Assembly (NCBI GenBank): GCA_040389445.1
Contig: JAZJZX010000013.1
Coordinates: 124,001 to 188,000, forward strand
Direction: 5' to 3'
Source of the DNA: UBA5189 sp040389445
GTDB taxonomy: Bacteria; Chloroflexota; Limnocylindria; Limnocylindrales; CSP1-4
Length of the DNA stretch: 64,000 bases
The notes below the pieces were generated by a model, which was not told the DNA's origin, did no database searches, and saw only the letters and a program-made list of their open reading frames with translations. Each line of letters begins with the position of its first letter. Position 1 is the stretch's first letter. A program made the position numbers and the translations under genes. Positions 1 through 7,106 of the stretch are shown here, one piece after another.

Positions 1-649
1 CCGCAACGCCGTCCGGCGAAGCACCTTCGGCGGTCCTCACGAGCACGAAGCTCACGACGGGCGCGCCGGCCCGCATTTCCCGGAAGTCGTCGAATGACAC
101 GAAGGCCACGGAGTTGACGAGACTGGCCGTGCCCTCGGACAAGCCGACGATCACGGCCTCCCCACCGAGGACCGTGACGACATCACCGAGCGTCACCCCG
201 GCCTTGCGGGCGAAACCGCGATCGATGATGACCTCGCCGGGGCCGACCCGGCCGGACCCGTCGACGACCTCCGACGGGCCGCCCATCGGCGCATCGGCCC
301 GTGTCCCGATGACATAGGCGACGGTGCTCTCGTCGCCTGCCGTGATCGTGTCGGTCGAATAGAGGATCGGGGCCGCCTCCGCCACGCCGTCGACCGCCCG
401 AACCTGGCCGATCACCGAGTCGGGCAGCCAGGATGCCACCATGTGCAGGTTGCGGACGCCGGGCTGGCTGACCCACACATCGGCGCCGGAACGGTCGATG
501 TAGGTCGTCAGCTGGTTCGCGACGCCGGCGTAGATCGCGTCGAGCGCGAGCGTCAGCGACAGGGCGAGCGCAACGCCGCCGACGGACACGAGGAGCCGAA
601 CTCGATTCCGGGCCAGGCCGCGCCGCGCCAGCAGCCACGTCGCGCTCAT
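1..649 (-). CDS. FtsX-like ABC transporter permease (3' end cut by window edge)
   Basis: The first 216 codons of a permease run off the left edge. The protein starts MSATWLLARRGLARN, has one N-terminal membrane segment (about residues 17-38), then an extracytoplasmic region with the phrases VWVSQPGVRNLHM and GEVIIDRGFARKAGV typical of the MacB/LolC-type periplasmic core domain. The ATG (649-647) overlaps the stop of the preceding permease in an ATGA quartet, so the two are translationally coupled and probably form a heterodimer. The matching ATPase is not in the window and may lie to the left. Such permeases usually act in lipoprotein or envelope-compound export rather than metal import; the substrate is unknown. 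Confidence 0.85.
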   Translation of the reverse strand, partial: MSATWLLARRGLARNRVRLLVSVGGVALALSLTLALDAIYAGVANQLTTYIDRSGADVWVSQPGVRNLHMVASWLPDSVIGQVRAVDGVAEAAPILYSTDTITAGDESTVAYVIGTRADAPMGGPSEVVDGSGRVGPGEVIIDRGFARKAGVTLGDVVTVLGGEAVIVGLSEGTASLVNSVAFVSFDDFREMRAGAPVVSFVLVRTAEGASPDGVA

Positions 650-1746
650 CCGCGGAAGACCTCCGCTGGCTCCACGCGCGCCAGCGAACGGGCGGGGATC
701 AGGGCTGCGGCGACGGCCATGGCGAGGCCGGCGACAAGGACGAGCGCGACTGTGGCCGGCTCGATGTCGACCCGGAACTGCGGACGTACGGCCGTCAGGA
801 CGGCACCGGCGCCGTAGCCCAGGACCACGCCGGCCACGGCTCCGGCGGCGGCGGCGATGAATGCCTGGGTCGTCACGACCCGGTAGAGCATCCGGTTGCG
901 GGCCCCGAGCGCCTTGATGGTGCCGTACTCGCGGCGCCGTTCGATGGTCGCGGTGTAGATGACGAGCCCGACGACGAGGACGCCGACGACGAACGCGATC
1001 GCGACCATCAGCCCGATCGGAGCGTCGTACACCCGGGCCATCAGCTTGCGGTCGTTGGCGATCAGGTCGCTCTTGAGGAGGACCTCCGTCCCCGGAACGG
1101 CCAGCCGATCGCGAACGGCCTCGGGGCTCACGCCGGCCCCCGGAGTCACGAGGAGGAAGCTCCGCAGGCCGGGGGCCCGGGCGAGCGATTCGAGGGTCGT
1201 GATGCGGGCAAAGGCGATCGAGCCCGCCCAGAACGTCGTCTCCTCGGACAGTCCGACCACCGTCGCGTCGCGGTCGAGCAAGGTGACCTGGTCGCCGATC
1301 ACGATGTCGTGCTGGCGGGCGGTCGTCCGATCGATGACGAGTTCGTCGTCGGCGACGGGCTCACGGCCGTCGACCAACTTCCACGGCCCGCCGCCGGCGG
1401 CCGGGTCGTAGCCGATGAGGAAGAAGCCGTCCTTCCGGTCGTGCCGCTCGAAGATGACGAACTGCGCGACGACCGGGATCGCACGGGCGACACCGGGCGT
1501 GGACGTGACGGCGTCGAAGGCGTTGGGCGGCAGCACCGAGCTCGTCCCGAGGAAGTCGCGGATCCCACGCTCGGCAACCACGACGGAGCCCGAGGTGTTG
1601 TCCAGGTACGCCGAGGATTGTCGATAGACGCCCGAGCGATAGCCGGCCAGCAACAGGATCAGGCCGATGGAGACCGCGACGCCGAGGACACTCAGCAGGA
1701 ACCGGGTCCGGTCGCGAACGAGGTTGCGTCGCGCGAGCAGCAGCAT
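646..1746 (-). CDS. FtsX-like ABC transporter permease
   Basis: The 366-residue protein starts MLLLARRNLVRDRTRFLLS. It has one N-terminal membrane helix, a large extracytoplasmic domain, and three C-terminal helices: one near IGLMVAIAFVVGVLVVGL, then IYTATIERRREYGTIKALGA (the FtsX cytoplasmic coupling motif), then two more. It ends ARVEPAEVFRG, typical of the family. The ATG at 1746 is chosen because the upstream HMA-domain gene stops at 1748; the spacing is one base (TGAGATG). Both neighbours are coupled to it, so HMA protein and two permeases look like one operon. A role in copper-linked envelope stress is inferred from context only. Confidence 0.87.
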   Translation of the reverse strand: MLLLARRNLVRDRTRFLLSVLGVAVSIGLILLLAGYRSGVYRQSSAYLDNTSGSVVVAERGIRDFLGTSSVLPPNAFDAVTSTPGVARAIPVVAQFVIFERHDRKDGFFLIGYDPAAGGGPWKLVDGREPVADDELVIDRTTARQHDIVIGDQVTLLDRDATVVGLSEETTFWAGSIAFARITTLESLARAPGLRSFLLVTPGAGVSPEAVRDRLAVPGTEVLLKSDLIANDRKLMARVYDAPIGLMVAIAFVVGVLVVGLVIYTATIERRREYGTIKALGARNRMLYRVVTTQAFIAAAAGAVAGVVLGYGAGAVLTAVRPQFRVDIEPATVALVLVAGLAMAVAAALIPARSLARVEPAEVFRG

Positions 1747-1747
1747 C

Positions 1748-1981
1748 TCAACGCTCGACGGGCTGCCCGGCGCGGTACCCGACCCGCTCGATCGCCTGGG
1801 CGAGGAGCGACGCGTCCGTCCTGGCTGGTTCGTACTCGACATAGGCCGTCTCGGTGGCGGGATTCACATAGACCTGCAGGACGCCGTCCGTGGCGGCCAG
1901 CTCGCGCTCGATCGTGGTCGCCCCGGCGCCGCCGCAGCCGAGGCCGCCAACGGGGATCCGGAGCTTGTGCCCGACATCCAT
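1748..1981 (-). CDS. HMA-like small metal-binding-fold protein with degenerate CxxC
   Basis: A 77-residue cytoplasmic protein with the fold signature of heavy-metal-associated (CopZ/Atx1) domains: LRIPVGGLGCGGAGA, then the strand VLQVYVNPATETAYVEY and a C-terminal helix ending IERVGYRAG. Classical copper chaperones carry GMTCxxC; here the second cysteine is alanine (C-G-G-A), so a normal two-coordinate Cu(I) site is not possible within one domain. The ATG at 1981 is preferred; an in-frame GTG at 1999 would add six residues. It is the first gene of an operon with two FtsX-like permeases. It could be a regulator-like or dimeric metal binder rather than a chaperone. Confidence 0.75.
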   Translation of the reverse strand: MDVGHKLRIPVGGLGCGGAGATTIERELAATDGVLQVYVNPATETAYVEYEPARTDASLLAQAIERVGYRAGQPVER

Positions 1982-2001
1982 GCCCAGAGGCTGGCCCACA
2001 T

Positions 2002-2032
2002 GGCTTAGCCGAGGATGAGCACGGTCTGAGAC
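2002..2032 (-). promoter_or_regulatory. Putative response-regulator site upstream of HMA/FtsX operon
   Basis: On the minus strand GTCTCA and TGCTCA are spaced 11 bp apart, followed 11 bp on by GGCTAA. The 31-bp block matches the block upstream of the multicopper oxidase at 20 of 31 positions. Direct hexamers on an 11-bp pitch are typical for OmpR/PhoB-family regulators. The block ends 21 bases before the chosen ATG, so the last element may overlap the -10 region and the leader would be short. Confidence 0.5.
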
Positions 2033-2130
2033 TTGTGCGTGCGAATGGCCGGCGATGGCCGCCAGGGCAACAGCGGTCCCCTCACCTGCGAGCGGCGACC
2101 ATCAGCACGGGAGCGCGACGACGCCCCGGC

Positions 2131-2182
2131 TCAGCCCTGGAGCGTGTCGGCGACCGTCAGCCCTGGAGGGCTTCGACGACCC
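2131..2182. repeat. Imperfect 26-bp tandem repeat at the 3' end of the DUF302 gene
   Basis: Two 26-bp copies beginning TCAGCCCTGGAG lie head to tail. The second copy contains the stop codon and last codons of the DUF302 gene; the first lies just outside it. This looks like a local duplication of the gene end. Confidence 0.6.
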
Positions 2183-2561
2183 TGCTCAGCCGCTCACGTG
2201 CCTCGCTCGCGATCGACAGGACGGATGGCTGGCCCGCGATGGACAGCGCGACCACCGGATCGAGGACCTCGATCGCCGTGGTCCCCGCCCCATCCTCGCG
2301 AAGGACGACGTTGCACGGCAGGAGCGCCCCGATCGAGGGGTCGGCCTCGAGTGCCGCGTGCGCGAGCGTCGGGTTGCAGGCCCCGAGGATCAGGTAGGGC
2401 GGACGCTCGACGCCGAGCTTGGCCTTGAGCGTGGCCGCCACGTCGATCTCCGTGAGGACCCCAAATCCTTCGGCCTTCAGCGCGGCCTCGACCCGAGGCC
2501 TCAGCTCCGCGATGGGCTGAGCCCGGGTCGTCCCGAAGGTATAGCGTTCCGTGGTCGTCAT
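2157..2561 (-). CDS. DUF302 domain protein
   Basis: The 134-residue protein matches the DUF302 family: an N-terminal YTFGTT strand, a helix PRVEAALKAEGFGVLTEIDV, the conserved stretch PPYLILGACNPTLAHAAL and LLPCNVVLRED. The family is common beside thiosulfate/sulfur and copper genes; its activity is not established. The start at 2561 is picked because GGAAGGAACGAG lies just upstream, whereas an in-frame start at 2594 would overlap the cupredoxin gene and lacks a good site. It follows the cupredoxin gene with 29 bases between and probably shares its transcript. The two cysteines (GACN, LPCN) are family-typical. Confidence 0.85.
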   Translation of the reverse strand: MTTTERYTFGTTRAQPIAELRPRVEAALKAEGFGVLTEIDVAATLKAKLGVERPPYLILGACNPTLAHAALEADPSIGALLPCNVVLREDGAGTTAIEVLDPVVALSIAGQPSVLSIASEARERLSRVVEALQG

Positions 2562-2590
2562 CTGCTCGTTCCTTCCAAGGGTCGGTGGTG

Positions 2591-3067
2591 TCACCGGGTG
2601 ACGGTGATGGTGGCCTGCATCCAGGGGTGGTAGATGCAGAAATACGGATAGGTTCCGGCGACAGCAAACGTACGGCTGTACCGGTCCCCTGGCGCGAGAT
2701 TACCCGACGACCAGGATCGATCCGTCGCAGTGGCGGTGTGCGGCAGCGAATCGTCGTTGACCCAGGTGACCGTCGCCCCGACCGAAACGGTGATGTCCAG
2801 CGGGGCGAACCGGGAGCCGGCCATCCGCACTTCGGTCGCGCCGGCCTGTGCCGACGGAGTCGGGCCGGGCGATCCCAACGGCAACGCCGAGGCCCCCGGG
2901 ACGCCGTAGCCGCCCATCATCCCGGGCCCCATGCCGCCGGAGCCCATCATCGAGCCGACACTCCAGGTGGCCCGGGTTCGATCTCCCAGGGCTGCACCGG
3001 CAACCATGAATGCCAGTCCGCCGCCCAGCAACACAGCGCCGAGCCAGCCGAGCCGTTGATTTCGCAT
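2591..3067 (-). CDS. Membrane-anchored cupredoxin (type 1 copper)
   Basis: A 158-residue blue-copper-fold protein. An N-terminal membrane segment (about 8-27) is followed by a Met/Gly-rich linker (40-54) and a plastocyanin-like domain from about residue 78. The ligands are visible: His110 (SLPHTA), Cys144, His147 and Met150 in FCIYHPWM, the compact C-x2-H-x2-M loop. It should sit outside the membrane and carry electrons or buffer copper. Its ATG overlaps the TGA of the SHOCT gene upstream (TGATG), so the two are coupled. The Met-rich linker resembles that of the secreted protein at 4453-4791 and suggests Cu(I) binding. Confidence 0.92.
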   Translation of the reverse strand: MRNQRLGWLGAVLLGGGLAFMVAGAALGDRTRATWSVGSMMGSGGMGPGMMGGYGVPGASALPLGSPGPTPSAQAGATEVRMAGSRFAPLDITVSVGATVTWVNDDSLPHTATATDRSWSSGNLAPGDRYSRTFAVAGTYPYFCIYHPWMQATITVTR

Positions 3068-3312
3068 CAGTACCCCAGGATCCGCTTGGCCTGCTCGAAC
3101 TCATCGGCCGTGATCTCGCCTCGTGCGTAGCGCTCACGGAGGATGTCGAGCGGTGTCTTTCCAGCTGGGCGGATCGAATCGTCGGGGCGGCGCCCCGCGT
3201 TCGTCACGGCCCACACGACCAGCACGATGAGGCCGATGACGAACACGAGTCCGCCGATCACCCCCAGCCAGCTCCCGAAACCCATGTCCCATGCCCCGAA
3301 GGAGCCCATCAT
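3067..3312 (-). CDS. Small SHOCT-domain membrane protein
   Basis: An 81-residue protein: a membrane segment at about 15-37, then a short basic linker and a C-terminal SHOCT motif (DILRERYARGEITADEFEQAKRIL). SHOCT domains are short oligomerisation motifs often found on small membrane proteins. A strong GGAGG seven bases upstream of the first ATG supports the start. It is the first gene of a pair with the cupredoxin (one-base TGATG overlap). A paralogue sits at 4824-5048 in the same island. Function unknown; a scaffolding or sensing role is a guess. Confidence 0.82.
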   Translation of the reverse strand: MMGSFGAWDMGFGSWLGVIGGLVFVIGLIVLVVWAVTNAGRRPDDSIRPAGKTPLDILRERYARGEITADEFEQAKRILGY

Positions 3313-3354
3313 GGCCTGACCTCCACATAGCCGATTGACCCGATCGAACGCACG

Positions 3355-3852
3355 TCAGACCGAGCCTGCTCGCTCGACAACGGCGCAGGCCCGGCGGGCA
3401 CGCTGGAGCTGGCGAGCGATGATGACGATCCCGATGATGTTCATGCCGATGCCGACAAACAGGAGCGGTGTCTTGTAGGCGTTGAGGAATACCGCCGCCG
3501 CCGAGAGACCGACCAGCGGGAGCAGCTCGACGAGGTGGTGGGCGCAGCAGGCGAGCATCGCCGCGGCGCTCGTCCCCGTGCCGGCGGCCGTGACCGCGGC
3601 GGCGGCTCGATGCCGGCGGTCCAGGGCGCGAAGCTCGGCGAACAGCGCGATCTGCGTCCCGAAGCCGACCGTGATCAAGCCGACGAACAGGGCATCCGTC
3701 GCAAGTTGCTGCAGCGCGTGTTCGACCCCCTGGGCCAGGCTGACGATCCCGAGATAGAGGCCCAGGAGAACCCCTGCGCCGACGACCCCGGCGGCGATCG
3801 AGCGTGGCGAGATCGGAAGCGTCGGCCGGAGGGATCGAGCCATGGCGGTCAC
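3355..3852 (-). CDS. Multi-pass membrane protein with CCAHH motif
   Basis: A 165-residue protein with about four membrane helices. Between the second and third lies MLACCAHHLVELLPLVG, which puts two cysteines and two histidines together next to a membrane helix, a plausible copper site. The next helix contains FLNAYKTPLLFVGIGMN. Proteins with such a CCxHH helix occur beside cupredoxins in other genomes, but I know of no assigned function. The GTG start at 3852 overlaps the stop of the lipoprotein gene (GTGA); an ATG three codons later is possible. I suggest metal sensing or transfer within the membrane, with low certainty. Confidence 0.75.
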   Translation of the reverse strand: MTAMARSLRPTLPISPRSIAAGVVGAGVLLGLYLGIVSLAQGVEHALQQLATDALFVGLITVGFGTQIALFAELRALDRRHRAAAAVTAAGTGTSAAAMLACCAHHLVELLPLVGLSAAAVFLNAYKTPLLFVGIGMNIIGIVIIARQLQRARRACAVVERAGSV

Positions 3853-4346
3853 GAGCCGACCTCCCAGCGCAGTGTTCGCTCGGGCGCGTCACCGACACCG
3901 ACGAGCACCAGCTCCATCCATCGGGCGTCGGCGAGGAACTTCTCTGCGTTTCCGTCAAACGTCAGGGTCCCTTCGCGATGATGCCCACCCGCCGGTGCCG
4001 CCCACGGGCGAGCCGTCAGCGTCTCGCCGCGGTCGTTGCGAAGGGTGGCATCGGCAAGGTCCAGCTGGTCGAGGTCGATCGAGTGGGTGTCGAGGGTGAT
4101 GTCGAAGACGACGCCCGCTGCGGGACCAGTCCAGGTGGCGACGACCGTCACCTGACCGCCCTCGTCTCGCTGCGTCGCCGGGTCGGCCGGTTCGGCTGAT
4201 CCGGAAGCCACGGGGCCGGCCGACGGGTTCGCCGTGCCGGCGGACGGGTTGGTGATGCCGGCAGACGGGCTTGTCGTGCCGGCGCAGGCGGCAACCGTCG
4301 CGACGAGGACGAGACCGCCGAGCGCCGTTCGCACAGGTGGTTGCAT
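3849..4346 (-). CDS. Lipoprotein of unknown function in copper island
   Basis: A 165-residue lipoprotein. The signal peptide ends in VATVAACAG, a lipobox, followed by a degenerate linker of repeated NPSAG units and a beta-rich domain with LTFDGNAEKFLADARWMELVLVGVGD. This domain type is seen on secreted proteins near cupredoxins, but I cannot name it. AGGAAGG just upstream supports the ATG at 4346. The stop overlaps the next gene (GTGA). An array of phased repeats directly upstream (4370-4408) suggests control by a local response regulator, with this as first gene of the transcript running to the cupredoxin. Confidence 0.75.
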   Translation of the reverse strand: MQPPVRTALGGLVLVATVAACAGTTSPSAGITNPSAGTANPSAGPVASGSAEPADPATQRDEGGQVTVVATWTGPAAGVVFDITLDTHSIDLDQLDLADATLRNDRGETLTARPWAAPAGGHHREGTLTFDGNAEKFLADARWMELVLVGVGDAPERTLRWEVGS

Positions 4347-4369
4347 GGAAGAACCTTCCTCGCGCCGGC

Positions 4370-4408
4370 TGAAACGAATCTGAGCACCGCGTGAAAGCCG
4401 GCTGATAG
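4370..4408 (-). promoter_or_regulatory. Four 11-bp-phased repeats upstream of the lipoprotein gene
   Basis: On the plus strand TGAAAC, TGAGCA, TGAAAG and TGATAG start at 4370, 4381, 4392 and 4403, exactly 11 bp apart. The same hexamer family occurs upstream of the HMA gene and the oxidase. The array ends 24 bases before the ATG, with the Shine-Dalgarno sequence between, so the leader must be very short if these sites activate. Confidence 0.55.
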
Positions 4409-4452
4409 AGAGACGCCGGGCCCCGAGGGACCCAGCGTCTCGGTGGAGACCA

Positions 4453-4791
4453 TCAGCGGGTCGGCTTGTTCTGCTGGTGCATCGACTGCATGAGTGCCGG
4501 ATCACAGGTGCCGTCCTGGCCCATCGATGCATGCATCGCCGCCATCTGGGCGCCGTCCATGCCTTGTCCACCCATGCCGCCGGACATGCCGCCGGACATG
4601 CCACCCGACATCGCGCCGCCGGACATGCCGCCGGACATGCCACCGGACATCATGCCGCCGGACATCCCGGGCACGGTCCGGGGCGAAGGATCGGTGCCCG
4701 GATCCTGGGCGAAGGCGAGTCCGGCTGTTCCGAGCAGCAGGGCTCCCCCGAGGATCGTTCCGGCGAGAATGTTGATGCGCTTCGTTGCCAT
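4453..4791 (-). CDS. Secreted Met/Gly-rich (MSGG-repeat) protein
   Basis: A 112-residue protein with a clear signal peptide (ILAGTILGGALLLGTAGLAFAQ) followed by about ten tandem copies of M-S/G-G-G units (GMSGGMMSGGMSGG style), then a tail with MAAMHASMGQDGTCDPALMQSMHQ. Met-rich low-complexity segments bind Cu(I) in known copper-resistance proteins such as PcoA/CopA; that role is inferred here. AAAGGAA precedes the ATG at 4791. It lies 32 bases after the SHOCT gene and is probably co-transcribed. The DNA of the repeat is a set of short direct repeats, so length may vary between strains. Confidence 0.8.
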   Translation of the reverse strand: MATKRINILAGTILGGALLLGTAGLAFAQDPGTDPSPRTVPGMSGGMMSGGMSGGMSGGAMSGGMSGGMSGGMGGQGMDGAQMAAMHASMGQDGTCDPALMQSMHQQNKPTR

Positions 4792-4823
4792 CGTTCGTTC
4801 CTTTCGTGGCTTGACTTGGCTAC

Positions 4824-5048
4824 TCAATGGATCCCGAGCAGGCTTCGCGCCTGCTCGTACTCTTCCTTGCTGATCTCACCGCGCGCGAAGCGCGCCTTGA
4901 GGATCTGGGCGGCGTCATCGATCGGCGTGCGATCCCTGCCTGGGATCGCGGCAGCCACGGCCCACACGACAGCGACCACCAGGACGACCGCGAGGATCAT
5001 CCAGAGCCAACCGCCGAACCCCATTCCCCATTCCAGGCCACCCATCAT
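4824..5048 (-). CDS. Small SHOCT-domain membrane protein
   Basis: A 74-residue protein starting MMGGLEWGMGFGGWLW, with one membrane helix (about 10-34) and a C-terminal SHOCT motif (QILKARFARGEISKEEYEQARSLLG). It is a paralogue of the protein at 3067-3312, with the same layout. The start at 5048 is set by AAGGAGG nine bases upstream; a longer reading from 5105 lacks such a site. First gene before the Met-rich secreted protein. Confidence 0.8.
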   Translation of the reverse strand: MMGGLEWGMGFGGWLWMILAVVLVVAVVWAVAAAIPGRDRTPIDDAAQILKARFARGEISKEEYEQARSLLGIH

Positions 5049-5100
5049 CAGTCCTTGCCTCCTTGTGTCGGGCCATTCCTCGGCTCCGACAGGTCGAATG

Positions 5101-5153
5101 GTCAAGGTCGGGGTTCAAGCCGGCGTGCCCGCAAACCTCAAGTTCAGGTCAAG
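5101..5153 (-). promoter_or_regulatory. CTTGAN direct repeats upstream of SHOCT/Met-rich genes
   Basis: On the minus strand CTTGAC, CTTGAG, CTTGAA and CTTGAC occur at 5153, 5142, 5119 and 5106. The first two are 11 bp apart. They lie between the histidine kinase gene and the SHOCT gene start. They could be a second regulator's site; no good -10 is visible at the right distance. Confidence 0.3.
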
Positions 5154-5259
5154 AAACGCCGGGCAGCTCAGGACCCATCCGGCAAGCGATGTCCAGCCAC
5201 CGCAGGTCGTCCGGTCCGACCCGATCGCCAGCCGCTCCTGGCGGCTGACGCGCTCGTGC

Positions 5260-5313
5260 GGCGGGACATCAGCCCGCGGCGGGGCGTCAGCCCGTGGCGG
5301 GGCGTCAGCCCGT
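5260..5313. repeat. Three 18-bp tandem repeats at histidine kinase 3' end
   Basis: Three 18-bp units (GGCGGGGCGTCAGCCCGT and close variants) follow head to tail. The innermost contains the kinase stop codon (5305-5307). The second and third copies are identical. Confidence 0.7.
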
Positions 5314-6405
5314 GGCGCGCGGCAGGGTCAGGTAGAAGGTGGACCCGCGACCGGGCCCCTCGCTCGTCGCCCAGATGCGTCCGCCCATGAGCTCCGCCAG
5401 GGCCTTGGCGATCGCCAGGCCGATGCCCGAGCCCCCGAGAGCGCGCGAACGCGAAGGATCGGCCCGGTAGAATCGCTCGAACACGCGCTCGCGCTGTTCC
5501 TCCGTGAGGCCCGGGCCCTGATCGGCGACCGACATCACGACGGCATCGCGGGCCGAGCGCAGGTTGATGATCACCTCGGTCTCGTCCGCGGTGTACCGGA
5601 TGGCGTTGCTCAACAGGTTGTCGAGTACCTGGACGCACCGATCCTGGTCGGCCATCACCGGCGGGACGACTGGATCCGCATCCAGGCGCAGCGCGATCCC
5701 TCGCTCCCTGGCAGACGAGGCGTAGCGCTCGATGGCGACCGAGACCAGCGCCTTGAGATCGACGGGCTCGAGGTTGAGGACGAGTTGCCTGGCCTCGGCC
5801 CGCCACAGCTCCTGGAGATCGTTCACGAGCCGAGACAGCCGGGTCGTCTCGCCGCGGAGCAGCGACCAGGTCGCATCGCTCGGCTGGATGATTCCGTCCT
5901 CGAGTCCTTCCAGGTAGCCGTCGAGGGTGGTCAGCGGCGTTCGCAGCTCGTGGGCCACGTCGCCCACCAGCTCGAGGCGCCGCCGCTCCGTCGCCTCCAG
6001 GGAGGCGGCCATCGTGTTGAACGACTCGGCGAGCTCTCCGAGCTCATCGTCGGAGGCCACCGGCACGCGCTCGGCGTAGCGGCCGGAGGCGATCCGACGG
6101 CTGGCCGCCGCCAGGCGTCCGATCGGGCGTGACAGACGGGTCGAGAGGGCAAAACTCACCACGATCGCCCCAGCCGCGGCGACGATGGCGGCAACCACGA
6201 GCGCCGTCTGGATGGCATCCTGGAAGGCGACCCGGATGAGGTCGCCCATCATGTCGCCCATGTTGCCCATGGACGGTCCCATGGCGGCATTGAACGCCTC
6301 CGGTGCCACCAGCCCGACCGCAAGGAACAGGGTCGCGCTGCCGACGACCACGACCAGCAGGTGCGAGACGAGCAGGCGCGTCCTGATTCGGCGGCGCGGG
6401 CTCAT
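5305..6405 (-). CDS. Sensor histidine kinase with Met-rich extracytoplasmic loop
   Basis: A 366-residue kinase: helix 1 (about 11-33), a short outside loop, helix 2 (about 66-86), HAMP, the H-box DVAHELRTPL with phospho-accepting His152, then N-box DNLLSNAIRY, G1 DQGPGL and G2 GGSGIGLAIAKAL. The outside loop contains MGPSMGNMGDMMGD (residues 42-55), a Met-rich stretch well suited to Cu(I) sensing. AGGAGGAG lies upstream. The ATG overlaps the stop of its response regulator (ATGA). This is the last gene of the five-gene oxidase/two-component operon. Copper as signal is inference. Confidence 0.92.
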   Translation of the reverse strand: MSPRRRIRTRLLVSHLLVVVVGSATLFLAVGLVAPEAFNAAMGPSMGNMGDMMGDLIRVAFQDAIQTALVVAAIVAAAGAIVVSFALSTRLSRPIGRLAAASRRIASGRYAERVPVASDDELGELAESFNTMAASLEATERRRLELVGDVAHELRTPLTTLDGYLEGLEDGIIQPSDATWSLLRGETTRLSRLVNDLQELWRAEARQLVLNLEPVDLKALVSVAIERYASSARERGIALRLDADPVVPPVMADQDRCVQVLDNLLSNAIRYTADETEVIINLRSARDAVVMSVADQGPGLTEEQRERVFERFYRADPSRSRALGGSGIGLAIAKALAELMGGRIWATSEGPGRGSTFYLTLPRATG

Positions 6406-7106
6406 CGACTCTCCTCCTGGCTGCGGAAACGGTAGCCGACGCCGCGTACGGTTTCGATGAACGTCGGTGAGATGGCATCGTCCCCGAGCTTGCGGCGGAG
6501 GTTGCCGAGGTGGACGTCCACGACGTGGTCGTCGCCGACGAAGTCCATTCCCCAGACGCGATCGAGGAGCTTCTGACGGCTGAACACCACGCCCGGGTCC
6601 TCGGCCAGGGTCGCGAGCAGGTTGAACTCGACCGTCGTGACGGTGACCGGGGCTCCGCGAAGGGTGACCGTCCGCTTCGGCATGTCGATGCGTAGCTCTC
6701 CGCGCTCGAGCAGGTCGGCGCCGTCGGCTGCCCGACCGACGCGAGGTCGGCGCAGAAGCGCCTTCACGCGGACGACGAGCTCGCGCGGCGAAAAGGGCTT
6801 GACCAGGTAGTCGTCGGCTCCCACCGAGATTCCGACGATCCGGTCGATCTCCTCGGAACGCGCGGTCAGCATCATGACGTAGGCGTCGGTGAACGTCCTG
6901 GCCTGGCGGAGGACCTCGAAACCATCGAGGCCGGGCAGATTGACATCCAGGATGACGACGTCGGGCGACCGTGCCCGGATCAGGTCCAGGGCCGACGGCC
7001 CGTCCGAGGCCGTGATGACATCCATGCCGTCCGCCTCGAGGTAGCCGCGGACCAGGTCCACGATCGGGGCCTCGTCGTCGACCACCAGGACACGAGTGGT
7101 GGTCAT
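6402..7106 (-). CDS. OmpR/PhoB-family response regulator
   Basis: 234 residues. The receiver domain has the acidic pair DDE at 10-12, phospho-acceptor Asp54 (VILDVNLPG), Thr in MLTAR and Lys in YLVKPFSPREL. The winged-helix C-terminal domain ends TFIETVRGVGYRFRSQEESR, with the recognition helix near VVDVHLGNLRRKL. It overlaps both kinases by four bases (ATGA each side) and so pairs with the kinase at 5305-6405. It probably binds 11-bp-phased direct repeats, of which several lie upstream of copper genes nearby. Confidence 0.95.
   Translation of the reverse strand: MTTTRVLVVDDEAPIVDLVRGYLEADGMDVITASDGPSALDLIRARSPDVVILDVNLPGLDGFEVLRQARTFTDAYVMMLTARSEEIDRIVGISVGADDYLVKPFSPRELVVRVKALLRRPRVGRAADGADLLERGELRIDMPKRTVTLRGAPVTVTTVEFNLLATLAEDPGVVFSRQKLLDRVWGMDFVGDDHVVDVHLGNLRRKLGDDAISPTFIETVRGVGYRFRSQEESR

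Noticed and set aside
183..638. Long Arg/Pro-rich reading frame on the minus strand
   Set aside because: It is a shadow of the FtsX-like permease that runs in another frame from 649; the permease frame gives membrane and domain motifs. Dozens of similar Arg-, Ser- or Pro-rich frames across the window were dropped for the same reason.
5111..5125. GGTTCAAGCC, like a tRNA T-loop
   Set aside because: The flanking bases do not form a T-stem and no acceptor or anticodon arm can be drawn.
5136..5153. MerR-type operator (CCTCAAGTTCAGG) before the SHOCT gene
   Set aside because: The dyad is only partial and no -10 lies at the long spacing that MerR promoters need; kept only as a weak direct-repeat site.
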